Shown here: one piece after another, positions 1 to 7,721 of the stretch
Layout of the letters: every line of letters begins with the position of its first letter
Position numbering within the stretch: the stretch's first letter is position 1
NCBI GenBank assembly: GCA_910588195.1
Contig: CAJUPN010000006.1
Coordinates: 67,644-103,029 of the forward strand
Origin: an uncultured Bacilli bacterium
GTDB taxonomy: Bacteria > Bacillota_I > Bacilli_A > RF39 > UBA660
Length of the DNA stretch: 35,386 nt
Reading direction: 5' to 3'
Notes under the pieces: model-generated
Databases searched by the model: none
Told to the model about the DNA's origin: nothing
The model's input: only the letters and a program-made list of their open reading frames with translations
Made by a program: the position numbers and the translations under genes

Positions 1-2
1 GG

Positions 3-245
3 ATGGAAGTAAAAGAAGTAAAGAACCCTGGGGACATAGAAATGGATGAAAACCCAAATATCAGAATGGAAGTAAAAGAAGTAAAAAATCTTGAAGACAT
101 ACCAAAAAGAAAAGATTCTGGATTATTAGGTAATATAAAATTTAACGTAAAAGAAAATTCTAAACAATACGTGTTTAATGCCAAAGAATATGAAGAACAA
201 GTTAAAGCTGAAAGAGAAGCAAAAAGAAAAAAGAATAAGAAATAA
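3..245 (+). CDS. C-terminal part of a charged repeat protein (5' end probably outside window)
   Basis: The reading frame is open from the left edge, so the ATG at 3 may be internal. Two copies of a 21-codon unit, both starting MEVKEVKN, lie at codons 1 and 22; their first 20 bases (3-22 and 66-85) are identical. The rest is rich in Lys and Glu and ends in a basic tail (KRKKNKK). There is no signal peptide, membrane segment or Cys. An intrinsic terminator follows the stop directly. I do not recognise the family. The repeat suggests a longer array upstream. A cytoplasmic, possibly nucleic-acid- or partner-binding protein would fit, but that is a guess from composition. Confidence 0.55.
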   Translation: MEVKEVKNPGDIEMDENPNIRMEVKEVKNLEDIPKRKDSGLLGNIKFNVKENSKQYVFNAKEYEEQVKAEREAKRKKNKK

Positions 246-272
246 AAAAGTGTACAATGTATGCTTTTTTTT
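246..272 (+). terminator. intrinsic terminator
   Basis: A short hairpin pairs AAAAAGTGTAC with GTATGCTTTTT, using two G-U pairs around a 3-nt loop, and runs into eight Ts. It begins right after the stop at 243-245. Confidence 0.7.
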
Positions 273-328
273 ATGATTATATAGAATATATGTAGTAATT
301 TTGATATTCTTAAAATAGGTGACAAATT

Positions 329-1723
329 ATGGTTTTTAGAAAAATTGCAAAGTTTAATTTTGAGCGTAAATCATTTCAAATGTTCTTATCTGATAAAAAT
401 AAAGTTGCTTTTTTAAGAATAGAAAACAACAGTTATCACTATCCAACAATGAAAGAATTTGAAAATTTAATGTACCTTTTTGGCATTTTTCATGGAAATT
501 ACGCATATTTTAGAGATAGCAGACACACAAAATACAGCTTTATTCCGTTCGCAACTATGAGCATCGGAGGGACAGTAAGAAAAGTTATGCTTACATCTTT
601 ACTTGTTATGAGTCTGTTAGTGGGATGTGGATCTACTAATAATGCAAAAACTTATAGTTATGGCTACGAGCCTTTAGATATAGACTATTCAACTACTAAT
701 GATTATATAAACAGTGATTGTAATAATTCGGCTTTTTATGAAACAGAAGATTTTGAACTACTAGAATCATCTAAAATGGTTACTTTATACAATAATAAGT
801 ATTTTGATCAATTATTTGGGTGTGAAAACGTTAGCGTTGAAGAAACTATAGAAAGTGCAAGGTTAAATTCTAAAATTCCTGATAACTTTAGAACTTCTAT
901 AGAAGATTTCATTTATACAATGGGGAATAGTTATAAATCCCTTGATTTTAGAGTATATAATCACAATATTAAAACACTAGAATTTGAAACTAAGTCAACA
1001 GATGACGTAGATTTTGTTATGGGTGGAGCTGTGGCAATGTATGATTTTATCAATAATAAAATGCTCATATCTGAAAATTTAGATTTAAATGATCCTAAAT
1101 CTCGTCTAATATTTAGGCATGAATTAGGCCACTTATTTAATCATCTGAGAATGACAAAAGATGGCTATGAAATAAAGTATTCTTTCGATGATGCAAGTAG
1201 AGGAACATATTTAAAAGAAGCTTTAGATGTTATATTAACAACAAATCCTTTTATGGATGAATATACAAGCGATGAAATTACCAAAAATATGGGGTATCCA
1301 ATAACAACAAATATAGTTAGAGTTTTAGTAGAGTGCTCTAACTATAATATCGAGTCTAGTGTTTCAAATAATGTTTATAATTTTCAAAATATTCTTAATA
1401 CAGCTTTCCCAGATGATATTGACGCAGCTGTTATTGAAGAATTAATTGAGATACAATGGATAGAATATTCTAGTGCTTTAATTCAAGTTAATGATGAAGA
1501 CTATAAAGATTTGTATGGCTATGTAGCAAGAGCATATATAAAAAAATATATAAATTCTCAAATGACTTATGAAGAAATAAAAGATATTCAATATGAACTA
1601 GAAGCAAGGCTTCTATTAGGAGTAAAAGAAGAAAAATATGTTTATACAGATACCATAGAAGAAGAGTTTGATAACTATATTGAAGAAAATAATATAACTA
1701 AATTAAGTAAATTAACAATGTAA
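329..1723 (+). CDS. membrane-anchored HExxH putative metalloprotease with N-terminal extension
   Basis: The 464-aa protein carries a zinc-protease motif HELGH at residues 264-268. A plausible third ligand, E297, sits in KEALD, so a gluzincin-type metallopeptidase is likely. Around residues 82-101 there is a positively charged stretch, a hydrophobic segment and LVGC, which reads as a lipobox or a single membrane anchor. About 85 residues precede it and look like a small globular domain. The start at 329 has a good AGGTGA site six bases upstream. A start at 557 or 587 would give a classic lipoprotein signal but has no well-spaced ribosome site (GGAGGG at 566-571 is 15 nt from 587). Either the anchor is an internal type II segment with a cytoplasmic N-domain, or the true start is internal. 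The substrate is unknown. Most of the chain (residues 101-464) should lie outside the membrane. Confidence 0.7.
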   Translation: MVFRKIAKFNFERKSFQMFLSDKNKVAFLRIENNSYHYPTMKEFENLMYLFGIFHGNYAYFRDSRHTKYSFIPFATMSIGGTVRKVMLTSLLVMSLLVGCGSTNNAKTYSYGYEPLDIDYSTTNDYINSDCNNSAFYETEDFELLESSKMVTLYNNKYFDQLFGCENVSVEETIESARLNSKIPDNFRTSIEDFIYTMGNSYKSLDFRVYNHNIKTLEFETKSTDDVDFVMGGAVAMYDFINNKMLISENLDLNDPKSRLIFRHELGHLFNHLRMTKDGYEIKYSFDDASRGTYLKEALDVILTTNPFMDEYTSDEITKNMGYPITTNIVRVLVECSNYNIESSVSNNVYNFQNILNTAFPDDIDAAVIEELIEIQWIEYSSALIQVNDEDYKDLYGYVARAYIKKYINSQMTYEEIKDIQYELEARLLLGVKEEKYVYTDTIEEEFDNYIEENNITKLSKLTM

Positions 1724-1759
1724 AATTTTAAAAAAATACGCATAGACTAATTCATTTTT

Positions 1760-1768
1760 TGATATACT
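1760..1768 (+). promoter_or_regulatory. extended -10 promoter
   Basis: TGA-TATACT (TATACT at 1763-1768) lies about 30 bases before the acidic-protein start, with no clear -35. Its position between two genes and the extended -10 form support a promoter. Confidence 0.5.
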
Positions 1769-1799
1769 ATAAACAGGTGGAAAGTAGAAGGAGAAATTT

Positions 1800-2048
1800 A
1801 TGGACAATAATATTAGCCATGATAATGAATTAAACCAAAAATCAGAACTAGAAGAAAAAGAAGTTCAAAATGAAGAAGAGGAAATAGGAGAACACGATAT
1901 AGTTATAGAAGAAGATTTTCAAATTAATATGGAAATCGCTGAAATTTCTAATCCACAGCCACTAAATGACCTTATGTCAGAAAACAAAAGTGAAACTCCT
2001 CAAAATGTAGAAATTGGAACAGAACAAACTGGTAATATTACATTCTAA
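1800..2048 (+). CDS. small acidic protein of unknown function
   Basis: An 82-residue, strongly acidic, Gln/Asn-rich protein with no Cys, Trp or hydrophobic segment; it is probably disordered. The start has an AAGGAGA ribosome site seven bases upstream and its own extended -10 promoter. A perfect 9-bp terminator follows directly, so it is a monocistronic unit. It lies just before the wall hydrolase at 2125. An inhibitor or escort role for that enzyme is imaginable but nothing in the sequence shows it. I recognise no family. Confidence 0.65.
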   Translation: MDNNISHDNELNQKSELEEKEVQNEEEEIGEHDIVIEEDFQINMEIAEISNPQPLNDLMSENKSETPQNVEIGTEQTGNITF

Positions 2049-2049
2049 A

Positions 2050-2075
2050 AAACTAAGTGTAAACTTAGTTTTTTT
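2050..2075 (+). terminator. intrinsic terminator
   Basis: A perfect 9-bp stem (2050-2058 with 2063-2071), a 4-nt loop and a T-run, starting on the stop codon of the acidic gene. Confidence 0.85.
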
Positions 2076-2102
2076 CTTCTTTTAAGAGATAAAATAGTAT
2101 TA

Positions 2103-2108
2103 TATAAT
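2103..2108 (+). promoter_or_regulatory. -10 element of the wall-hydrolase gene
   Basis: Consensus TATAAT 16 bases before the start codon's AGGTGAT region; no convincing -35. It follows the terminator of the acidic gene, so a separate promoter is needed here. Confidence 0.45.
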
Positions 2109-2124
2109 ATTTATAGGTGATTGT

Positions 2125-2973
2125 ATGAGCGTAAATGTAGAATATGATTATGATGAAGTAATAAATTTTTGTAAATCAGAAGGACAAAATAGTATCTTAG
2201 ATTTGTCAAATGATTTAAATGGACTAAGTGATAGAATGACTCTGTGTCAAGATTCATTTCATTCAAAAGAAAATTTATTAGTTATAGGTGAAATATATAA
2301 TGCATTTTCTGCTATAATTGGATCAAGTGCAACAAAAAGCGGAGTAGCTGGATTAAATGTTGAAGCAGCCAATATATTAAATATATGTTATGCTGAAGCC
2401 ATGAATGATAAAAAAATTCTTGAGTCTGAAATAATTGGACAGGGAAATTCTGTTAATGGTGGAATAAGTGAACCATCTCAACCGTTAGAAAATATTAATG
2501 TAATACCAGAAAATTCACAAGTTCAATCCCCGCCACCTGAGCCAATTCCTAATCAACCAGCAAACACTGGGCAAGTTTTAGGAACACTATCCCCAGGTAC
2601 TACAAAAGAGACGTATCAAGCTCAAGCTTATAATCTGGATTCTGAGTCTTATAAAACATTATGTGCAACAGTCTATGCTGAAGCATCAGAATTACCAGAT
2701 TATATAGTTTCTGATTCAATGGGTGTAACATCTGCGATATGTAATCGTGCCGATGCTGGAAATTGGGGAGGAAGTACTGTTATTGATGTTGTATCAGCGA
2801 GTGGGCAGTTCAGTGGTTATGGCTATCAAAATGAAAAATTTGCTGCCGCTATGAATGATCCAAGTGTAATTCCCGCTGAAATGCGTGCCGCAATAGATAG
2901 AGTATTAGCAGGAGAAAGAAATACTACTGGAGTAAGTTTTTCAGGAAACGGAACTTACAACAGTTTTAGATAA
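2125..2973 (+). CDS. SleB-type cell-wall hydrolase with helical N-terminal domain
   Basis: A 282-aa protein. Residues 1-110 are predicted helical with no signal peptide and loosely resemble a WXG100-like secretion domain, although no WXG motif is present. Residues 115-165 form a Pro/Gln-rich linker. Residues 170-282 match the SleB/Hydrolase_2 family: VYAEAS contains the expected catalytic Glu (E186), and CNRAD and SGQFSGYG follow in the usual order. Such enzymes cleave peptidoglycan glycan strands (lytic transglycosylase type). The ribosome site AGGTGA is well spaced. With no Sec signal, export could be by a type VII-like route, by lysis, or not occur; this is inference. No phage or sporulation genes are adjacent. 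Confidence 0.75.
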   Translation: MSVNVEYDYDEVINFCKSEGQNSILDLSNDLNGLSDRMTLCQDSFHSKENLLVIGEIYNAFSAIIGSSATKSGVAGLNVEAANILNICYAEAMNDKKILESEIIGQGNSVNGGISEPSQPLENINVIPENSQVQSPPPEPIPNQPANTGQVLGTLSPGTTKETYQAQAYNLDSESYKTLCATVYAEASELPDYIVSDSMGVTSAICNRADAGNWGGSTVIDVVSASGQFSGYGYQNEKFAAAMNDPSVIPAEMRAAIDRVLAGERNTTGVSFSGNGTYNSFR

Positions 2974-2978
2974 TCTCA

Positions 2979-3007
2979 TTGACAAAATATGCATATAATA
3001 GTATTAT
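2979..3007 (+). promoter_or_regulatory. promoter of the proS T-box transcript
   Basis: Consensus -35 TTGACA (2979-2984), a 17-bp spacer and TATTAT (3002-3007) place the transcript start near 3014, right before the T-box stem I. Confidence 0.8.
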
Positions 3008-3013
3008 CTAAAT

Positions 3014-3220
3014 AAATTAACGCAATGAAGAGGACAAAAGTTATTAAATTACTGTATAAAGTGATTCTAGGATAGTGGAAACTAGATTATAAGTGTTAAT
3101 AATTCCTACCTCTAAGCGAAATGAAAACATTTCCGGGACAGAAACCCGTTATCACAATTAAGAAAAATAAGGGATGGTACCGTGCAAAATGCACTCCTAT
3201 AGCTACCATCTCTTTTTTTA
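3014..3220 (+). promoter_or_regulatory. T-box riboswitch, proline (CCU) specifier
   Basis: The leader has the T-box TGGTACCGTG at 3175-3184. An intrinsic terminator pairs 3171-3179 with 3204-3212 and is followed by seven Ts. Upstream lies stem I: its base pairs AGAGG with CCTCT, and the 3' side of the specifier loop reads CCT at 3105-3107 followed by A, a proline codon. Uncharged tRNA-Pro should pair with the specifier and the T-box, favour the antiterminator and switch on proS. The match between specifier and downstream gene makes this assignment secure. Confidence 0.93.
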
Positions 3221-3237
3221 TAGAAGGAGACAAATAT

Positions 3238-4935
3238 ATGAAATTAAAAGGAAGTTATTTTTATACTTTAAGAGAAAATGCAAAAGATGAAGATTCCACA
3301 TCTGGTAATTTATTAGTTCGTAGTGGAATGATAAAAAAGACAAGTGCTGGAGTTTATATGATGTTGCCACTTGGTTTAAGAGTAGTTAACAAAATTAAAC
3401 AAATTATAAAAGAAGAAATGGACGCATCTGGAGCTCAAGAATTACTTATGCCATCTTTAATATCGAGTGAAGTATATGAATCTTGTGGTAGACTTGAAGC
3501 GTTTGGAAACTCCATGTTTCATCTTAAAGATCGTGCTAATCATGACATGGTTTTAGGACCTACTCACGAAGAACTTTTTACAATTGCAGCAGCATCTTGT
3601 GTATCAAGTTATAAAGATTTACCATTTACTCTATATCAAATTGCCGATAAATTTAGAGATGAAGCACGTCCTAGATATGGACTTATTCGTGTAAAAGAAT
3701 TTATTATGAAAGATGCATATTCATTTGACAAAGATGAGGATGGACTTGATATTTCTTATCAAAAAATGTTCAATGCTTATAATAATATATTTGACAGATG
3801 CAAACTATCCTATAAAATTGTAAGAGCAGATGTTGGAGCAATGGGAGGATCATTATCTGAAGAATATCAAGCAGTAACTGATATTGGAGAGGACACTTTA
3901 GTGTTATGTGATACTTGTAAATATGCTTCTAACATGGAAGTAGCAGAACATACTATAATTTTTGATAAGGAAGAAGAAAAGAATTTAGAATTAGTTGAAA
4001 CAAAAAATAAAGAGTCAATTGAAGAAGTTTCTGAATATTTAGGAATAACTCCAGACAAAACAGTAAAAGCCCTTCTAATGAATGTTAAAGACGAATTAGT
4101 AGTATTCTTTATAAGAGGTGATCGTGAATTTAACGAATCTAAAGCTTGCAAACTTTTTGATGTTACTGAAATAAACTTTGCCAACGATGATTTAATAGCT
4201 AGTAGTAATGCAACCCCTGGCTATACTGGTCCAATTGATTTAAATGCAAAAACAGTAATAGATAAAGAAATATTACAAATGAAGAACTTTGTTGTTGGTG
4301 CCAATAAAGAAGGATATCATTATAAAAATGTAAATATAAAAGATATAAAATATGATGAAGTAGCAGATATAAGCTGTGTTTTAGAAGGAGACGTATGCCC
4401 AAATTGTAGTGGGAAGCTTTATTTCAAAAAAGGAATTGAAGTAGGTAATTTATTTAAATTGGGAACAAAATATTCAACTCACTTAGGATTAACTTACCTT
4501 GATCAAGAAAATAAAGAACATCCAGTAGTGATGGGGTGCTATGGTATTGGAATTGGAAGAATACTTGCTGCTGTAGTAGAACAACATCATGATGAATTTG
4601 GAATGATGTTACCAATGTCTATTTCACCATATCAAGTTGCTATAGTAGTAATAAATACAAAAGATGAAGTCATAACAGGCTATGCTAACAAGTTACACGA
4701 TGATTTAGAAGACAATGGTATAGAAGTTTTACTTGATGACCGAGAAGAAAGGCCAGGGGTTAAATTTAATGACATGGATTTAATCGGAATACCTATTAGA
4801 ATAACATTAGGAAAAGGTCTTGCAAATGGTGAAGTAGAAGTAAAATTAAGAAGTGAAAAGGAATCAATAAACATAAAAACAACTGAAATTATTGATTACA
4901 TAAAGAAAAAAGTTAAAGAAGAAACAGAAAAATAA
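3238..4935 (+). CDS. proS: prolyl-tRNA synthetase
   Basis: Charges tRNA-Pro with proline in the cytosol. At 565 aa it matches bacterial-type ProRS. Class II core motifs are present: PTHEELFT, then DEARPRYGLIRVKEF (motif 2) and MKDAYSF. An inserted YbaK-like editing domain spans about residues 225-400 (DKTVKALL, IRGDREFNESKACKLF), followed by motif 3 (GCYGIGIGRILAAVVEQ) and the C-terminal anticodon-binding domain. The ATG at 3238 is the start: AAGGAGA precedes it, and the frame upstream (from 3121) runs through the T-box terminator, so it cannot be coding. Expression is controlled by the proline T-box leader. A terminator lies downstream, so it is monocistronic. Confidence 0.97.
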   Translation: MKLKGSYFYTLRENAKDEDSTSGNLLVRSGMIKKTSAGVYMMLPLGLRVVNKIKQIIKEEMDASGAQELLMPSLISSEVYESCGRLEAFGNSMFHLKDRANHDMVLGPTHEELFTIAAASCVSSYKDLPFTLYQIADKFRDEARPRYGLIRVKEFIMKDAYSFDKDEDGLDISYQKMFNAYNNIFDRCKLSYKIVRADVGAMGGSLSEEYQAVTDIGEDTLVLCDTCKYASNMEVAEHTIIFDKEEEKNLELVETKNKESIEEVSEYLGITPDKTVKALLMNVKDELVVFFIRGDREFNESKACKLFDVTEINFANDDLIASSNATPGYTGPIDLNAKTVIDKEILQMKNFVVGANKEGYHYKNVNIKDIKYDEVADISCVLEGDVCPNCSGKLYFKKGIEVGNLFKLGTKYSTHLGLTYLDQENKEHPVVMGCYGIGIGRILAAVVEQHHDEFGMMLPMSISPYQVAIVVINTKDEVITGYANKLHDDLEDNGIEVLLDDREERPGVKFNDMDLIGIPIRITLGKGLANGEVEVKLRSEKESINIKTTEIIDYIKKKVKEETEK

Positions 4936-4978
4936 AAGAATAAAGAAAGATAATATAAAATTATAGATCAAAGAATAT

Positions 4979-5006
4979 AACTTGAGATTTCTCAAGTTTT
5001 TTCTTT
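4979..5006 (+). terminator. intrinsic terminator of proS
   Basis: Stem AACTTGAG with CTCAAGTT (4979-4986 and 4991-4998), a 4-nt loop and a T-rich tail. Confidence 0.85.
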
Positions 5007-5044
5007 TCTAATGCCTTAAAATTTATTAGATTGACCCTATTATA

Positions 5045-5053
5045 TGGTATAAT
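5045..5053 (+). promoter_or_regulatory. extended -10 promoter of topB
   Basis: TGG-TATAAT with TATAAT at 5048-5053. The TTGACC at 5031 is only 11 bp upstream of the -10 and is probably not its -35. Confidence 0.6.
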
Positions 5054-5075
5054 TAATACATATAGGAGGTACAAC

Positions 5076-7178
5076 ATGATTCTAATAATTGCCGAAAAAC
5101 CATCCCTTGCAAGAAACATCGTAAGTGCAATTGGAAACATGAAAAGAAACGATGGATATTATTCAAATGATGAATATTATGTTTCTTGGGCCTTTGGACA
5201 CCTTTTTACTCTAGCAGATATCGAAGATTATGAAGAAAACGTAACTGACTATAAATGGAAAATGGATAATCTTCCTTGTTTTCCAGAAAAATTTAAATTT
5301 AATTTAAAAAAAGATGCAAAAAAAGAAATAGATGCTGGAATATTAAAACAATTTAATATAATTTCTAATCTTATAAATGCTGAAAATGTAACTGAAATTG
5401 TAAATGCAGGCGATGCGGACCGTGAAGGAGAAGTAATTGTCCGACTTGTAATTGAAAATGCCATAAAGACCGAAAAGAAATTGACTCGTTTATGGTTACC
5501 CGACCAAACTAGTGAAACTATTATTGGAGGTCTTAAAGAACTAAAATTAGAAAGTGAATATGATAACTTAGCAAATGAAGGCTTTGCTAGAACTTATATT
5601 GATTGGCTTTATGGAGTTAATTTAACTCGTTATGCAACATTAAAAACAGGAACACTTTTGCGAGTTGGGCGTGTAATAATACCAATTGTAAAAGCTATAT
5701 ATGACCGTGATATGGCTATAAGAAATTTTACTCCAGAAATATATTATGGTATTTGGAGTAATGAAAAAACTAATGGAGAAACAATTGAATTAAATAGTAA
5801 AGAAAAATTTTCTAAAGAAGATAAAGTTCAATCTTTAAATTTATGTGAGAAATATAATAAAAGTGAAGCTATAGTGACAAATAAGAAAGTAAAAAAGGAT
5901 ATTTTAAATCCTCCTAAACTTTACTCTTTAACAAAATTACAGAATTACTTAGGAAAAAAATATAAGATGCCAATGGATAAATCATTGGACATTGTTCAAA
6001 AACTTTATGAAAATGGTTATCTTACATATCCTAGAACTAATTCAGAATACTTAGCTGTTGCTGAAAAAGATAAAATAAAAAAAATATTATCAAATATTTC
6101 TAATATAGGTTATCCTGTAAAATTTAAAGACAAAAAAACAATATTTGATGATTCCAAAATAGAGTCACACTCAGCCTTGACTCCTACCTATAAAATTCCT
6201 GAAAAGTCGAAACTTACAGATGAAGAATACTTAGTTTACCAAACAGTCTTTAAAAGATTTGTTGCTGTTTTCTGTGCAACGGACTGTGAAGTTGAAAAAA
6301 CAGAAATAAAAATTAAAGTTGGAGAATATGAAGAATTTAACTTGAAAGGTACAATTATTTTAACTGCTGGATGGACAAAGTTTGATGAGGCTTCAACTAA
6401 AGATAAAATTCTACCAAATCTAAATATTGGGGATAAAATAAATATTAACTTTGTGCCAAAAGAAAAAGAAACTACCCCACCTAAACATTATACAATTGAA
6501 ACTTTAAATAATTATTTGAAAAATCCCTTTAAAGAAGACAAACGAGAACTTGAAGAGCGACAAGAAAACGAAGAAGATGATACAGAAGATTATAAAGCTA
6601 TCTTTGAGGGATTAGAGTTAGGAACTGAAGCAACAAGAACAGGAATCATTGATAATGCTAAAAAGTCAGAATATATTGCTTTAAAAAAAGACGTTTATAC
6701 AATTTTACCAGCAGGAGAATATTTAATTGAATCCCTACTTCAGATGGATATTTCTATGGATAAGTATAAAACCAGTGAATTAGGTCAAGCTTTAAAAAAA
6801 GTTTATCGAAAAGAAATCACTGTTGATGATTCAGTTAAACTTGCTTGTGATGAAATATTAGAAGTTTTTAAAAAGAAAAATTTATCAGTTGAAAAAGACA
6901 AAGATACTGGTTTCTATGGAGACATCATCGGAAAGTGCCCATTATGTGGTAACGACGTTATTAAAAATAGATATGCTTATGGATGTAAAAATTATACGGA
7001 ATGCAAGTTTAAAATAAATACGAGAATCTGTAATAGAACCATTTCCAAAAGTAATGCTGAATTGCTTCTAAAAAATGGCGAAACTTCTAAAATAGAAGGT
7101 TTTGTTTCAAAAAATGGAAAAAGCTTTGACGCAAAATTAAAATTAGATAAAGACAAAGTAGTTTTCGACTTTAGTTAA
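5076..7178 (+). CDS. topB: DNA topoisomerase III (type IA)
   Basis: Relaxes or decatenates DNA by single-strand passage. The 700-aa protein has the N-terminal Toprim domain (IIAEKPSLAR; GDADREGE with D113, D115, E117 binding Mg). The catalytic Tyr is Y318 in LTYPRTNSEYL, and LRVGRVIIPIV replaces the more usual GRVQTP. A C-terminal zinc ribbon has C621, C624, C637 and C643. Start 5076 is chosen over an upstream in-frame TTG (5031) because AGGAGGT lies just before it and the promoter -10 falls between the two. No mobilisation or plasmid genes are adjacent, so this may be the chromosomal copy, although topB is often carried by integrative elements. Confidence 0.95.
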   Translation: MILIIAEKPSLARNIVSAIGNMKRNDGYYSNDEYYVSWAFGHLFTLADIEDYEENVTDYKWKMDNLPCFPEKFKFNLKKDAKKEIDAGILKQFNIISNLINAENVTEIVNAGDADREGEVIVRLVIENAIKTEKKLTRLWLPDQTSETIIGGLKELKLESEYDNLANEGFARTYIDWLYGVNLTRYATLKTGTLLRVGRVIIPIVKAIYDRDMAIRNFTPEIYYGIWSNEKTNGETIELNSKEKFSKEDKVQSLNLCEKYNKSEAIVTNKKVKKDILNPPKLYSLTKLQNYLGKKYKMPMDKSLDIVQKLYENGYLTYPRTNSEYLAVAEKDKIKKILSNISNIGYPVKFKDKKTIFDDSKIESHSALTPTYKIPEKSKLTDEEYLVYQTVFKRFVAVFCATDCEVEKTEIKIKVGEYEEFNLKGTIILTAGWTKFDEASTKDKILPNLNIGDKININFVPKEKETTPPKHYTIETLNNYLKNPFKEDKRELEERQENEEDDTEDYKAIFEGLELGTEATRTGIIDNAKKSEYIALKKDVYTILPAGEYLIESLLQMDISMDKYKTSELGQALKKVYRKEITVDDSVKLACDEILEVFKKKNLSVEKDKDTGFYGDIIGKCPLCGNDVIKNRYAYGCKNYTECKFKINTRICNRTISKSNAELLLKNGETSKIEGFVSKNGKSFDAKLKLDKDKVVFDFS

Positions 7179-7203
7179 ACATAAAAATTTTAAGTCTATA
7201 ATA

Positions 7204-7232
7204 TTGACAAAAATCACATATTTATTTATAAT
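7204..7232 (+). promoter_or_regulatory. perfect consensus sigma-A promoter
   Basis: TTGACA (7204-7209), exactly 17 bp, TATAAT (7227-7232). The transcript should start near 7239, in a stretch with no credible ORF. Confidence 0.85.
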
Positions 7233-7238
7233 AAAGTT

Positions 7239-7624
7239 ACTTAGTATAATACAGTTGTAGTTAACGATTATTTTATCATATAATTACGTATACTTTTATT
7301 TAATAAAACTATACATCATGTAATTATTTGTTCCTATAAGGAACAACTTAAAGTGTTATAAACACTAACTCAAAGTTAACTATGCAAAGACTAAATATTA
7401 ACTAGTTTTCGATTCGTGGTACATGTTATCTCGATAGATTACCAGAGTTAATAATCAAAGTCTTTTGACGCGAATATCAATAGATTAGAACTGCGGCTAA
7501 GTATACACGTGTGTTGGAGAGAGAAAACTCTAAAAGTTCTAGAGTTATGAGATTTACTGATAATAAGTCTTATAATTTATTCTAAACTCAAAAAAGCATT
7601 AGGTTATCAGACTAATGTTTTTTT
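7239..7624 (+). ncRNA. putative structured RNA or long leader, about 385 nt
   Basis: The 543-base gap between topB and pflB has no plausible ORF but holds a perfect promoter and a strong terminator. Between them several helices can be drawn by eye: 7328-7335 with 7339-7346, 7352-7357 with 7361-7366, 7385-7392 with 7459-7467, 7397-7403 with 7446-7452, 7417-7421 with 7440-7444, and 7526-7532 with 7540-7546. It could be an independent small RNA or an attenuating leader of pflB. The segment 7557-7563 is complementary to the terminator loop (7604-7610), which would suit an antitermination switch. It lacks the hallmark sequences of RNase P RNA, tmRNA and SRP RNA. The class is not recognised. Confidence 0.6.
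7591..7624 (+). terminator. intrinsic terminator of the putative RNA
   Basis: A 12-bp stem (7591-7602 with 7612-7623) with one G-U pair, a 9-nt loop and a T-run. It lies 98 bases before pflB, so it either ends a separate RNA or attenuates pflB. Confidence 0.85.
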
Positions 7625-7721
7625 GTGTTATTTTTTTCTCTGTAAAATCTTGTCTAATAGTTATAAAAAAACTGAAAGAAAAAATATTATAGATTATAAT
7701 TAATTATAGGAGAGTGATATT

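Noticed and set aside
3121..3237. N-terminal extension of ProS in the same open frame
   Set aside because: It runs through the T-box sequence and terminator; the ribosome site and the family N-terminus place the start at 3238.
7239..7624. RNase P RNA, tmRNA, SRP RNA or a group I intron
   Set aside because: No GAGGAAAGUC-type P RNA core, no tmRNA ends or tag frame, no SRP S-domain tetraloop. A short R-like element (AGACTAAAT) recalls group I introns, but the unit has its own promoter and terminator and no matching Q element.
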